Shown here in pieces: positions 44,668 to 56,338 of a DNA stretch of 64,000 nt. The notes beneath the pieces are model-generated. The model was not told the origin of the DNA and did no database searches. It was given only the letters and a program-made list of their open reading frames with translations. How positions within the stretch are numbered: the first letter of the stretch is position 1; each line of letters opens with the position of its first letter. The stretch covers positions 1,674,001 through 1,738,000 of the forward strand of contig JAAVVG010000002.1 of assembly GCA_012976225.1 (NCBI GenBank), in the 5' to 3' direction. The DNA comes from Golubevia sp. BC0850 (lineage: Eukaryota > Basidiomycota > Exobasidiomycetes > Golubeviales > Golubeviaceae). The position numbers and the translations under genes are program-made.

Positions 44668-46964
44668 ATGACAATCTTCAAGTCTCCTCACTTTACACCA
44701 GAATTCCCAGTTCAATCGCTACCCAGCTTCCTGCTCTCCCCGAGCGAATCTTCAATCTCAGCAACTTTCAATCTCTCGTCCTCCTCTCCAACCAAATCGA
44801 CTCCGATCTTCTATCCTCCTCCCAAAGGCCTGGGAGATGAAGCAAGAGAGCAACCTTTAAGTCATAACGATGTCAGAACTCAAGCCTATGCTTTCGCTGC
44901 CGCTCTATCCAGTGGGAAACTGACGGGATCGAAGTGGGAGAGAGGAGACGTTCTGGTCCTTTCCAGCGCTAACCAGGTGAGGTCTCTCTTTCTAATCGAA
45001 AGTCACATTGATCAATCTCGTATCCCTCCATTCTGACCGACTTTCTTGCCTTCCCTTCTTAGCATGATTATCTCGTTCCCATTCTCGGAGTCCTCTTGAT
45101 CGGCGGAGTTCCCGCTCTTTGCAACCCTTCCTACAAACCTTCTGAGTTAAATGTTCAGTTGAGAATGATCAAAGCCAGAGCTATCTTGGCTAGCAAGGTC
45201 TCCTTGGAGAACTGCCTGAAGGCAGTGGATCTCTCGGTGGACTCTAAAGAGAAAGGTGGAGAATTCAAGACTCTCGACTCCAAGCCTCCAGTTTGGTTAT
45301 TCGAAGGAAAGGCAGACTCCGAGGCAGCGGAATCTTTGGCAGATGGCTCTGCAATCAAGGTAGATAAGGAGAAAGGAATAGAGAAACTCGTGAAAGGCGT
45401 GAAAGGATTGTTGTCGAAGAAGAAAGGAGACGAGAGTTCTCAACAAAACTCAAGTGAAGAGGCTGAGCCATTAACCCTTTTAACTTTGATAGAAACGGGA
45501 AAGAAAGAAGGAGAAGAAGGCATTAAGAGAGTGGAAGAAGCAGACAGGAAGACTGTTCCCAGGGAAGATACAGGTGAGTGGGAAAAGGTCCCTCTCTGCG
45601 TCTCACGCATTTCATTGACTTTCTTTTCCTTTTTCAAAAATCTGTAGCTATCCTGTGTTTCTCTTCTGGAACATCTGGTCTACCGAAAGCAGTCCAGCTC
45701 TCCCACTACGGCTTGACCTCCAACATCATTCAATCTGCGTTCCTTCTTCAAGAAAGGTTAAACGCTCCTTTGACCAGGTACTTCCAATCTTCAGCTTACT
45801 CATTCAATCTTCTAGATCAATCGTCTCCTCATTTCCATCTGGATCTCCTACCCACGTTTCACTGCTATGGACTGCTGGTGATGATGATCGCTCTACACAC
45901 CTTAACACCAAGAGTAATACTGCCTAGGTTCAAGTTGGATCGATTCATGGAGTCCGTGGAGGAGCATAAGGTCACCTTCGCATTCGTCGTTCCTCCTTTG
46001 ATTCACAGTCTCGTGACATCGAAAGAAATCGAGGGAAACGAGAAGCGCCTGGAATCTTTGAAGAACGTAGCTAGTGGAGCCGCTTCTCTTTCAAAGGAAC
46101 TGAGACAGAAGCTCAAGAAGAGACTAGGAATCGATACCACGGATGGATATGGAATGTCAGAGATGAGTCCAATCATCGCACTTCAAACTTTGGCGGATCT
46201 AGAAGCCTGTCCAGCCAGCGGAGGAAGACTGGCTCCTGGAACTGAAGCCAGACTATTGGATCTGGATGGAAACGAGCTGGAAGAGGGACAGTCAGGAGAA
46301 TTGATTCTGAGGGGACCTCAGATGATGATAGGTCAGTAGCAATCGAAATTGAAGAGGGTAGGCACAGATGAAGTCTGATCTCTGATCTTTCTCCTTTCTC
46401 GCAGGCTACCTACAGAACGAAGAAGCGAACAAAAGCACTTTCGATCCTTCTCCAGAAGCCTCCGACAGATGGCTACGCACCGGAGACGTTGCGAAAATCT
46501 CTGACGGCTACATCACGATTGAAGATCGTCTCAAAGACGTCATCAAGTATTCGGGCTTTCAGGTCAATCCTTCCGAACTAGAGGACATCCTGTATCAAGA
46601 TGAGCTAGTTCATGATTCAGCGGTTCTTGGAATTCTTCGCCCCAGTGATGGTTCTGAGTTGCCGTGGGCATTCATCGTCCCCCAGTCTTCAGGTGGCTTC
46701 CAAGAGCCCTCAGAGGAGCAGACTCGAGCGGTGATGGACAGGCTCAATGGGATGGTCGCGGGCTACAAGAAGCTTCATGGAATCACTTGGATAGAGGAAG
46801 TGCCAAAGTGAGTTGGATCGTTTGGAGAAGGAGTCGCTTGGCCTCGAAGCTGGGTTGCTTACACCTCTTCACTTTGATTTCTCTTCTTTCTGACTTTCTC
46901 AACCTGTAGAAGTGCGTCTGGAAAGGTACTGAAAAGAGAGCTGAAGGATAAGGTCAAGCTCTGA
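44668..46964 (+). CDS. 4-coumarate-CoA-ligase-like acyl-CoA synthetase
   Basis: AMP-forming acid:CoA ligase of the ANL superfamily. Five exons: 44668-44976, 45063-45573, 45648-46331, 46405-46807, 46910-46964; phases agree, 653 aa. Signatures are the P-loop SSGTSGLPKAVQLSH near residue 280, LPTFHCYGLL, DGYGMSEMSP, and the hinge/C-domain RTGDVAKISDGYITIEDR then KDVIKYSGFQVNPSELED, with the catalytic Lys in SASGKVLKREL. Upstream of the P-loop there is a charged insert of about 110 residues (rich in Lys, Glu, Ser) that makes it longer than typical 4CL enzymes (about 550 aa). It ends in VKL, which is near but not equal to a peroxisomal SKL signal. Fungal members act on fatty, phenylpropanoid or unknown acids; the substrate cannot be told from sequence. 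Confidence 0.88.
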
Positions 46965-47736
46965 TGTTCGTTGCCACCTCAAGATCGTTCCAGCGCGTCT
47001 CTTCCTCAGTTGACACTTCTCTTCAGGACTCTCTATAGTTTCTTTTCTATCTAACAATTCTAAGCTTTAATATTTGACGATTTGATGGGTCTGTATCTAT
47101 CTGGCTGACCAGCTTGAAAGTCGCGTACTCGGGGCATCTCCACCCAAAGGTACTCTTACGCACCAGACAATGAAGCATAGGAGAATTCTGAGGCGCAACA
47201 TTCTCCCACTTGATATGCGACATGCCTGCTTAAGAGATGAGATCACGAGCGCGTCGTCCAGAGAAGTGACGCTCCTGCGCTCTACCTCCTGCCGTCCTTG
47301 AGAACGTTTCCACTCCTCGGTCCCAAAATAAAATAATCAAACTAGGATTGAAAGATCCTTGAAGTGGCTGCCGTAAGCCTTGTATGCAACGAGATGGCGT
47401 ACGGAGGCTTTTTCCTGCTCATGCGTCTCCTTTTGACGCCCTCCATGAAATTCGGTGTAGAGATTGCCACATCTCTCCCAACAGCCAGCACTGCAACTCT
47501 AAAGGGATCGATCTCCAAGTATGCAGTTAATCATAGTCTAAGTCTGTGGCTAACCCAGAAAGCGCAGGAGCAGGAACTGAATGACAGCCAGGGGTATAAA
47601 AAGGAACGAGGCTGGGTTGGTTTCCAGCATTCTTTACCACTCACCCAAGTTTCCAGCCTCGTTTTGGTACCTTGAATCAGCCTTCAAATAGCCAACAGCA
47701 AATCTCATCCACCAATCTCTCCTCACCTGCAAAAAA
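46965..47736. other. Upstream region of the secreted barrel gene
   Basis: This 772-bp gap holds the 3' flank of the ligase gene and the promoter of the small secreted protein, with a clear TATA box at 47595-47602. No coding evidence was seen. Confidence 0.5.
47595..47602 (+). promoter_or_regulatory. TATA box of the secreted barrel-protein gene
   Basis: TATAAAAA preceded by a G run, 135 bp before the ATG at 47737. This is the strongest TATA match in the window and suggests strong or regulated expression. Confidence 0.6.
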
Positions 47737-48405
47737 ATGTTCTCTAAGGTCACCGTCGCCTCCATTTTGGCCGCAACTCTGGTTGTCGCCTCTCCTCTCC
47801 TCAAGAGATCGAACGGATTCGCAACTCAGTATGACCCAACCGTCGGAGCTGGCTCTTGCGGAACTGTTGAATCTGACCAAGAGTGAGTAATCTGCTGTAG
47901 TTGTAGGTGAGCTTTGGTGAGTCTCATCCATCCCTGACGTTTCTTCTATCCCTTCTCTTCCTCGTACACAGCATGATCGTTGCCCTCAGCAGAGGTGTCA
48001 TGCAAGCGTAAGTACAGCAAAAACACCTCATCTCTGTTTTCTTTTTCAATCCGGGCGACTCGGGCTCATTTCCCCCTTTCAACCTTTTCAAATTAGATCT
48101 GCCGTTGACGGTAACCCAAACAACGACGCCAACTGTGCTAAAACCATTACTGCTTCGTACCAAGGACACACTATCACTGCTCGTATTCGGTTAGTACAAA
48201 GCTCGAAGGGCAACGTGGCTCAGGGAGTCACATCATCGATGAGGCCACTAACGATCATCATCTCTACTCTTTGGTCACCCACAACAGCGATACTTGCTAC
48301 GCTTGCAGCGACAATGACATCGACTTATCTGCTGCTGCTTTCTCTGCTTTGACTGGTGGATTGGTAAACACCAAGGTCTTCGGCGTCGACTGGAACATCA
48401 ACTAA
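47737..48405 (+). CDS. Small secreted double-psi beta-barrel protein
   Basis: Secreted protein of 130 aa in four exons: 47737-47882, 47972-48007, 48097-48189, 48288-48405; phases agree. A signal peptide (MFSKVTVASILAATLVVASP) with a KR-type processing site precedes ATQYDPTVGAGSCG, DQDMIVALSRGVMQA, NCAKTITASYQGHTITARIR, DTCYACSDNDIDLSAAAFSAL and a C-terminal VFGVDWNI. This pattern (GxCG, D.DMIVALS, NC...I...Y.G..I.A.I.D.C..C...DIDLS..AF..L) is that of fungal barwin/RlpA-like DPBB proteins, a group that includes cell-wall-associated and host-interaction proteins. It is not cerato-platanin. Catalysis is unlikely. The TATA box upstream suggests abundant expression. Confidence 0.88.
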
Positions 48406-48733
48406 AGGGTAGGAAAGAAATCGAAGAAATCTAGAAGAAATCTTGACTGAATACAATCTTGTAGCCTTACTGCTTTATTTTATTGAAATACCCCGTCTCT
48501 GAAGGACTTTTTGAAAGATTGAGATACAAGAGAAGAATATTATCGAAGGGAAGGGGATTCTCCAGCATCATGATCGTTCTTCGCCGGTCAAGTTTGGCTT
48601 TCCATCCCAACTGAATACAATCTTGAGAAAGGATTTATATTGATAGGAGTACACATTACATAGTTTCAGAACTTTGAAGAAGGGATAGAGGTGGACAAGA
48701 GAAAAAAACAAGCAAAGCAAGAAAAGGGGGTGA
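48406..48733. other. Convergent gap, barrel gene and F-box-like gene
   Basis: A 328-bp AT-rich gap between two converging genes. No element was recognised. Confidence 0.5.
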
Positions 48734-50934
48734 TCAGTAACAAAAAGAATGAATCCACCCAAAAGAAGATAAACAAACTTCTCCCTTCGATTCATCTCCA
48801 AGTATTTCGTTTGGCCCCAAAGCTTTGACCCAAATTTTCCCATCCTTGAAGATTGAGCTATTCATAGCATGCTTTCTGACTCTTGACCAACTAGAGGAAT
48901 CATGAAGATGAGAAGGAAGTGCACCTCCAGAGATGTTAATAGGTGAGGATGAGACGACCACAGAGTTAAGCCTTGGTAAATCTGACGGTAAATTCAACCT
49001 CTCAAGGCAATCAATCAGTACTTGTTCTTCTTTGTATATGGTTGAAGGAGTCTGAGCCGAAGAAAAATCATAGCAAATTAAATGTAAGATTTCTAGGCTT
49101 TTTTGGAGAGATCGTCGGATTCCAACGATTTAAGAGAAGAAGCGTCATATAATCCATACCTGAGATCTTCAGAGCCTTGAATTTGGATAGATCTGTGTCC
49201 GATTGAACATTCCTCCTTTCATCCAATGCTGTGCCGAATCTCAGGAGTCTAAGGTGTTTTAACGTGCTGTAGCTTTGAGTTAGAGAAGCAAGGCATCCAG
49301 TTTGAACTGTTACTGCATCTGACGTCCCTGTCTGAGTGGCTATAAGCTCCAATGAATCCAATCCTCTTGTCACCGAAAGTAGATTATAAATCGTTTCAGT
49401 CACTTTATTTCCTCCTTTCCAGTAACCTGCCCGTTTGTTTGCCATCCAAAAGCGAGGGGCTGTTTTGGGATGATAAAAGAGAGGCTCAATCGCTAATTGC
49501 TTAACCCTGCTTTTCCCAGCGAAAGCTTCTCGATACTCTGAAAGATAGTCATAGTCTAAATGGGTAACGGCGAAACCTAAAACTGCTTGCCTTAGATTTG
49601 AACTGAAGGTTAGGATCCAGACCGCATTGCGGGCGACGAATAAAGGATCTCCCTTCTCCTCTCTTGGGACGACGTGGATTCTTTTCAAGAGATTAAAGAA
49701 TAGATGTGGAATATTTCTACCTTGAGAATTGAAGGCCAAGGGAGGACACCCTTCATCATCAGAAATCGTTAAGGTTTCTAAATTCGTCGACTGAGAAAAA
49801 GAGAGCTCTTCCGCAGCTCTGACAATGAGCAGTCATCTGTGCTTGGTCTTGAAATAAATAAATAAATAAATAAAAATCTTATTTTCTAAACTTTCAGACT
49901 CTACTTGTTCAAGAGTCTCTTGAAAGATCTGGAGAAAGGGGACGAGGAGTATCAAAAGATCAGTATTGCTCAAATGCAGAGATCGGCGTGGATACAGTTA
50001 ACGAAGTCAAAGTATCCATTCTAGTCACTAAGCATGGATATGGTTCACAGCAGATTGTTAAGATGAATACATTCACTTCAAGAACCTGCAAGTCAACTTT
50101 CCGTCTGTTTCTCTCTAGAATCACTTCCAAACTGTCTGGTCTGTTAATTTTCAGGCCTTTTCTTTGATGATAGGACCTTGCAAGCCAGGTATCTTCTTGG
50201 AAGAAGGACTCTAGGCTTGGGAGTCAAACCCAGTCTTAGCCTACTAAGACGAATACAGTCATGAAGCCTTCTTAAGCTGAATAACAAATGAATAGCTACA
50301 ATCGAGTTCAGGACTAGAGTTGAAAAGATTAACTATGGAGATGAAGGCTGGAGAAGTGACCAAGCACTCATCCACTTGCCGACCCATAATCTGAAGAGCG
50401 AGAGCTTGTTCGGAGAGAAAGCCCTTTACTTACCTCATTTTCTGCCCGAGTCAATTCCCGATTTGGTTGGTCTCTGATCTGAAGAGATCGTATCATCCGA
50501 CCTTGTTCAGGGTAAGCCTTAAGTATCCGATAGAGGAGAAGAATCTGAAGAGGAGTGCATCGAAAGTTTTCTAGCAGGTGAGGATACCAATTCTGATAGG
50601 CTTGAACGCAACTGAGCGATAGTGCTCTCAAAGCCGAGTTTCTCAGCCTGTAGGAGAGAAGTTTGGAGAGGAAAGGGAGAAGAAGGTGGTTCAGCTCGTT
50701 TTCCAAGTTATAGATCGAGTTGCTTCCCGTACTGTAGTATACTGGCCTGACTGCTGACTCTCTTTCCTTGATGGAATGGTCATTGATCCCAATCTTCTCG
50801 GCTGATTCTATGATAGTCCTTGAGATGAGAAAGATGAGATCAGGTGGAAGGTTCTGAATGTTGCGGTCAATGAGAGCATCCTCTTCGTTCCGATGCGAGT
50901 CCTTGATCTGATGACCAGAGGAATCCACCGTCAA
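48734..50934 (-). CDS. F-box-like protein, gene model incomplete
   Basis: Likely an SCF-type adaptor with an N-terminal F-box-like segment and diverged repeat-like C-terminus. The 5' open block (50934 to about 50401) reads NLPPDLIFLISRTIIESA and later LRALSLSCVQAYQNWYPHL, the usual F-box-protein opening, and ends at a GTAAGT donor. C-terminal exons join cleanly across 49093-49159: a block from about 49830 to 49160, then 49092-48734 ending in WIHSFCY. The middle (about 49840-50400) contains further open pieces in the same style and a TTTA tandem repeat, but I could not fix the joins. No in-frame ATG precedes the first block before a stop, so either a 5' exon is missing from my model or the gene is decayed. 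Confidence 0.5.
49852..49876. repeat. AAAT tandem repeat
   Basis: About six copies of AAAT on the plus strand (TTTA on the gene's strand), within or beside an intron of the F-box-like gene. Confidence 0.85.
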
Positions 50935-51308
50935 ATCGAATAGACATTAAGGGATGAACAACTTGGTGATAATGTATGTTTAAAGGGAAAGTGAGATGGT
51001 GAGAAGGAGAAGGTCCTCTCCCAAGATCTCTCTCCCACTAACGCTGTCATCCCTATTCATCTCAACTGAACAGAGAAGCTTCCCAATCAACAAGTTGAGT
51101 TCAAGCCAATACCCTATCACTCGACTCGGGCTCGACTTTCAAACTGCATCGCTCGCTTCTGTTTACAACGCTCCTTTAGGTCCTTCAGCTCAAGTCCATC
51201 CCTTCTCCTCACTCCTCTAATCCTACTCTACTCCTCCCTCAAGTCTGGCAACGCTCAACAGGTGTAGAAGGGGCTCAACCTTTCTCCTCAATCTCGCAAG
51301 TCGAGACG
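50935..51308. other. Divergent region, F-box-like gene and ATG4
   Basis: 374 bp between the first recognised F-box block (minus) and the ATG4 start (plus). It includes a pyrimidine-rich leader before ATG4. A missing first exon of the F-box-like gene could lie here. No TATA box was seen. Confidence 0.45.
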
Positions 51309-54300
51309 ATGCAATCCTCAAGCTTCAGCAATGACTGTGCTCCAACCTCTTCATCCTCCTCTACCCAGCAACACATCGCATCCGATCCAGCTTCACCGGA
51401 GAGACGAAGCTGCTCTGTCGATTTCGAAGGAATTGAAAGGGGACATAGAAGTTATTCAAGTCAGCCATCTTCTCTGGAGGAAGAGGCCGAAAGGCTCAGT
51501 AGGGATGGTTGGAGTAGTAATGACCATACAGAGATTCATACCCCTAGCTCAAGAACCAGCATAGCTCCAACTCTAGCCAGTCCAGGAGGAAGTTTGGGAA
51601 AGGAAGAGATGGATTCACAGGGATTTGAATCAGTCTCACTGGAAGAGAATGTAGTTGGGCTGCAGGATACGACTATCAGCCAGGATCAAGCTACCACCAT
51701 CAACCTCCCTCCTCCTCCTCCTCCTCCTGCTGTTCCATCTCCAACTTCTAAAGGGAAGCAACCTTCAAGTTCAATTTCGCCATCAAAATCTCCGAACACA
51801 TCCTCTAATTGGCTGTCTAGATCTGCCAGTAAAATGTCGATAGGAAGTAGCAGCAACACAAGGAACAGGTCCTCCTCTGTTGGATCCTCCAATCATTCTC
51901 CCAATCGATCAAGACCTCACACCTCTGCAGGTTCCTCTTCTACCAGCCAAAGCACCAACTCCAACTCAGGAAACACTCGACAGAGAGCTGGAACTTGGAG
52001 AAGGTCACCCGGAGCTATCAGCTCTAGTCTGGCGTTAGGAGTCAATCCCTCCGCTGAAGATCTGAATGCTCTGCCTTCCTCTCAATCTCACAACTCCATC
52101 AAGAGCAACGGTACAGCAACTCCTTCAGCTATGAGAACTCCAAGGTCTAGCATGTACGCTACTATCGCTTCTCCTCCTCCTTCGACGTTATCTTCTTCTC
52201 AAGACCAAAACCCCGAATTCTTAGTGCCCTCAAGTCCAAACACAGACAAGCGTAGACTGTTTGGTAGAACGAGTCGAGAATCTTCCAGCGGAAGCCTGAA
52301 GACTCCTAACTCTCCTTCAGTATCCAATCAAGACGAGGACCAACAGCAGCAAGCAACGAGAGGAGGAGGAGCCAAAGGCTTCGTCAAAAGGATGGGAAGC
52401 AGGACTTTCTTCAAAGGTGGAAGGAACAACTCTGAAACTCAACTGGAATCTGGATCTTCAAAATTTACTCAGCAAATTGGCGCATCCACAGATACTCTGT
52501 CTAGCGTCACTAGTCAGTCAGTCTCTTCTTCCACAACCAAGAATGGAAAGCGATTGAGCGAGGAAGTAGGAATCGGAAGAGCTTCGTCTCTGACAGCTTG
52601 GGCGAAGAGGAGGAGTAGCAAGACCAGTATCAGATCAAACATCAATGAACCAACTTCCCCTCAAATCCGAGGAGTCGAACACCCCAAGGAAGGGTCAGAG
52701 AGCTCTGGGCGAGTCTCTAACTCATCCCATCCTAGAAGTAGCACTGAGAGCTCTCAATCCTTTGCAGCTTCCAATGCTGAGGCTGGAGAGGCCACTGGTC
52801 TAGGTCTTGGATCCGCTCCCTCCGATTCTCTGTCGAGTGCTCCCAATGGAGAGGGTGTCCCGAAACGTCTGAGCAGCTGGCTTCTCAACATGATCAGTAC
52901 AGACTCTTCAACCCAGGCAGGAGCAGCAGCTCTCGAAGAGCTGGCCAACGAGAACAACTCCAGATCTGGATCTCAAACGACTGGGGTTGGATCGAGCCCA
53001 CTACCAACCGGAGGGATGCCTGCTGCCAGTAGAAGCAAGACTTCCCTCCTTTCCAGTATCTCTGCTTCGGCTCGTGCTAGAGCCCTGGGATACGCTGGAG
53101 CTGGGCAGCAGCCACACAATGGAGGAAACGGAGCGGGTTCTTCTGTTGGAGGTGGATTGGACAGAGCCTTACGATACTTCATGGATTCCGACTCTGGATC
53201 TTCTAATCAAGCTGATGAGGGGATATGGCTACTAGGAGTTTGGCATGGCGCCTCAAGTAAAGCAGCTACTCAATCTACCGGGACCGCTGATTTTCCTTCG
53301 TCGCCTCCAATTCGCACTCAAGGCCCTTCGATCGCGGTTCATACGACTTCCCCAGAGATTCCACACTCTCGAAGCAGACGTTCCAATACTCTTCCATCCT
53401 CGCCATCAAAGACAAGGATCACTGGAGCCTCAAAAGCAGGAGACCTGGAGCAAGTAGATGAAGTTTCGACGTCGCCGAGTAAAGGGGGTTCTGTTTCGCC
53501 AATCGAAAGTCCTAGAACACCTTCTCCTCTCACTCCTACCGGATCAGATACCGACATTCACATAGTAGCCAGAAATCCTCCAACTCCTCACACATCACCT
53601 CAACCAAGCAAGATCTCTGCCAACTCTTTCCCCCAAGGTCATCTTCCTTCGTCAGCTCCAAACGCAGCGACCAACATCGCTACCTCAGGGGTTGGTTGGC
53701 AGTCCACCTTCCAACCTGATTTCAGTTCCAGGATCTGGTGCACCTATCGAAATCAATTCCCTCCGATAGCTAGGGATGGAACCATTTCAGAGCAAGCCGA
53801 GAACGCGGCGGCTTTGGAATCAGCCAGAGTCGCTGCTCTCCTAGAGACTTCTTCGTCCTCCTCTTCAACTTCCTCCGTACCTCTGAACATCCCTCAACCT
53901 CCATCCCAACTCGACTCCATTCAGACAAGCAGCAGTCCTGGGAGTCGACTCTGGCTAGGAAGGAAGAACAATGACAACGCTTCCAGCAGCGATCTTGTCG
54001 GGGCTGCCCCTTCTTCTTCTCCAACGAATCGCTTCACTTCTGGTGGACTCGGTGCGGCTCTCGGAATCGGAGGAACTGGTTCCTCCTCCAATCTCAACGC
54101 CAACACTACCAGCGGCCCTCCAATCTCTTCCAGCGCCAGTTTGACCTTGGGCTTGAGCGACAAGATGGGAATTCCAGGTCTTTGGGGAAGGGCTACTGCT
54201 GCTGCTCAAGCTGCTGGCCTAGGTGGAAGACAAGGATTGTCTACTGACGCTGGATGGGGGTGCATGCTGAGGACAGGTCAAAGTCTTCTTGCAAATGCTC

Positions 54301-55925
54301 TCCTGAACGTTCACCTCGGTAGGACTTGGTCAAAGGAAGACTTGAACTCAATCCCTTCAGGTCCAGTCGAAGGCGAAGAAGCTTCTCTCTCCGTTTCTCA
54401 AGTCCGAGCAGCCAAAGCACGACATGCCAACTACGTCAAGCTCCTCACTTGGTTTCTGGACGATCCGAGCCCTGCTTGTCCTTTCTCAGTCCATAGGATG
54501 GCAAGAGAAGGGAAAAGGCTTGGGAAAGAGGTTGGAGAATGGTTTGGTCCAAGTACTGCTGCTGGAGCAATCAAAAAGCTGGTCGATGACTTTCCTCAAG
54601 CTGGAATCGGGGTCTCGGTAGCCACCGATGGCGTAGTCTACCGAAGTCATGTCAGAGCAGCTGCTGCTGTTGGAAGTGGTAGAGTGTGGGAAAGACCAGT
54701 TCTGGTTTTGATTGGAATTAGACTTGGTCTTGAAGGAGTCAACCCGATGTATTACGAGTCCGTGAAGGTGAGTTAAGAGGCAGATCCAAGCGGATACGAA
54801 GGCCTTTCGAAGACATTCATTCCCAATACAACAGCTGACGAGCCTTCTTTCTCTCATCTTCAGGACACGTTCTCTTTCCCTCAGAGCGTCGGTATCTCAG
54901 GTGGAAGACCTAGCTCTTCTTACTACTTCATGGGTTGCCAAGGAAGTAGCCTTTTCTACCTTGACCCTCATCACTCTAGACCTGCAATTTCCCTCCGTCA
55001 TCCACCTCCTCAATTCATGGCAGATGCTCAACCTCGAGCACCTTCTTCCGAGGAGGGCGAGCGAGATTCCGCATCAGACGATTGGTGGTGCCAAGCCTAC
55101 TCGGATGCTCAGCTATCGACCTTCCATTGCGATAGAGTCAGACGAATGCCAATCAAGGGACTGGATCCCTCTATGTTGCTAGGCTTTCTCTGCATGGACG
55201 AAGCTTCTCTTGACGATCTCACCTCGAAGGTCAGATCTCTCAACAAACCGATCTTCTCTATTCAAGATTCCCCGCCATCTTGGATGGGAATCGATATGGG
55301 AATCCCAAAGGAAGGAGAGGAGGAATCTGCCCAAGACCTGGAGGACGATCTGGCTATCGAAAGCTTCTCAGAAAGCAATGGGAGTGGAAGTGAGGACGAT
55401 GAAGAAGAAAGCGAAGATTGGATTCAAGGCGGTGGATTCTCTAGAACCAAATCTAACAAGCCAGATGAGGAGGAGGATCTAGGGACCAGCAAATCGGAGA
55501 CTCTCTCTGGCTCTGCTGAACTAGAACCTCCGATTTCTACCAATTCAAAAAATCTCAAGAAGCAACTGTCCACAAGCTCGGATTCCAATTCTATTCGTTT
55601 CCCTCTCTCAAATGACAGTCCGAACCTTCCTTCTGCAACAAGTCAACTTCAAAGCTCAAGCAGACATCCCTCAGGAACATCCGAGAGTACTTTCAAAGAC
55701 GTCTCTCGCCGTGTCCCTCCCCTAACTACCTCTGGCTCAGGAACCAGTGCAACCTATCTAGGAGATGAGACTTTCTCTTCAGTTGGTTCATCCGATGGAG
55801 AAGCTTCGGCTTGGGAACAAGTTTCTCCTACTCAGGCAGTGGGACCTTCTCCATCCAGAGGAGCTGAGGGCCTTTCAATCTCCAAGCCCGAAGAAGCAGA
55901 AGGGAGTGACCAAGACGATTTCTAG
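51309..55925 (+). CDS. ATG4: ATG4 autophagy cysteine protease with very long N-terminus
   Basis: Processes and delipidates Atg8 in autophagy. Two exons, 51309-54767 and 54864-55925, give 1506 aa, against about 400-500 in yeast and animals. The first 850 residues or so are Ser/Thr/Pro/Asn-rich, with a polyproline run, and look disordered. The peptidase C54 core then begins [14 protein letters not shown] and contains [20 protein letters not shown] with catalytic Cys985, a GPS motif, [14 protein letters not shown], and LDPHHSRP with Asp1187 and His1189. An [22 protein letters not shown]-type block (split here as [10 protein letters not shown] and [10 protein letters not shown]) closes the fold. 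A low-complexity acidic/Ser tail of about 200 residues carries a W-x-x-V motif ([10 protein letters not shown], Trp1470) resembling an Atg8-interacting motif. Some other basidiomycete Atg4 proteins are also large. Identity very firm. Confidence 0.96.
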
Positions 55926-56338
55926 TCCTCAATGATCGAGCCCTCAAATCCTCAAGTCTTAAGTTTTATCTTTGTTTTGTTCATTTTCCACTCTTCTTGT
56001 TCCCATTTTTTTGTTTCCCTCTTCCCCTTTCTCCTTTGCCTCGCCATTTGCCTCGCCGTTTTTTAGACTCTCTACTTCAGACAATCACTCAGCCCATAAT
56101 TCTCGTTTCCAGTCACTCAATTCTCCTTTCTTTTTTGTATCTTTCAGTGAGACCCGACCGATTTCTCTTGTCATACCCCCCATCGATTCGTCTGATCCTT
56201 TCGTTCTGCCCTTTGTAACAAAACCAACTCGTTCTTAATCAAGTGTTTTCATTCTCCTCACACACAATTCTGAGATCACGAGGAATGACAAAAGTTTGAA
56301 AGATTTCAGTGAACGGTGAATTATTAAGTGAGGCAATT
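55926..56338. other. Convergent gap, ATG4 and COX15
   Basis: A 413-bp T/C-rich gap holding the two 3' ends. No gene or repeat was seen. Confidence 0.55.

Noticed and set aside
45760-45830. Possible short intron in the 4CL-like ligase around CCAGGTACTT ... TTCTAG
   Set aside because: The phases of the candidate donor and acceptors do not match, and the frame is open through the region, so it was kept as coding.
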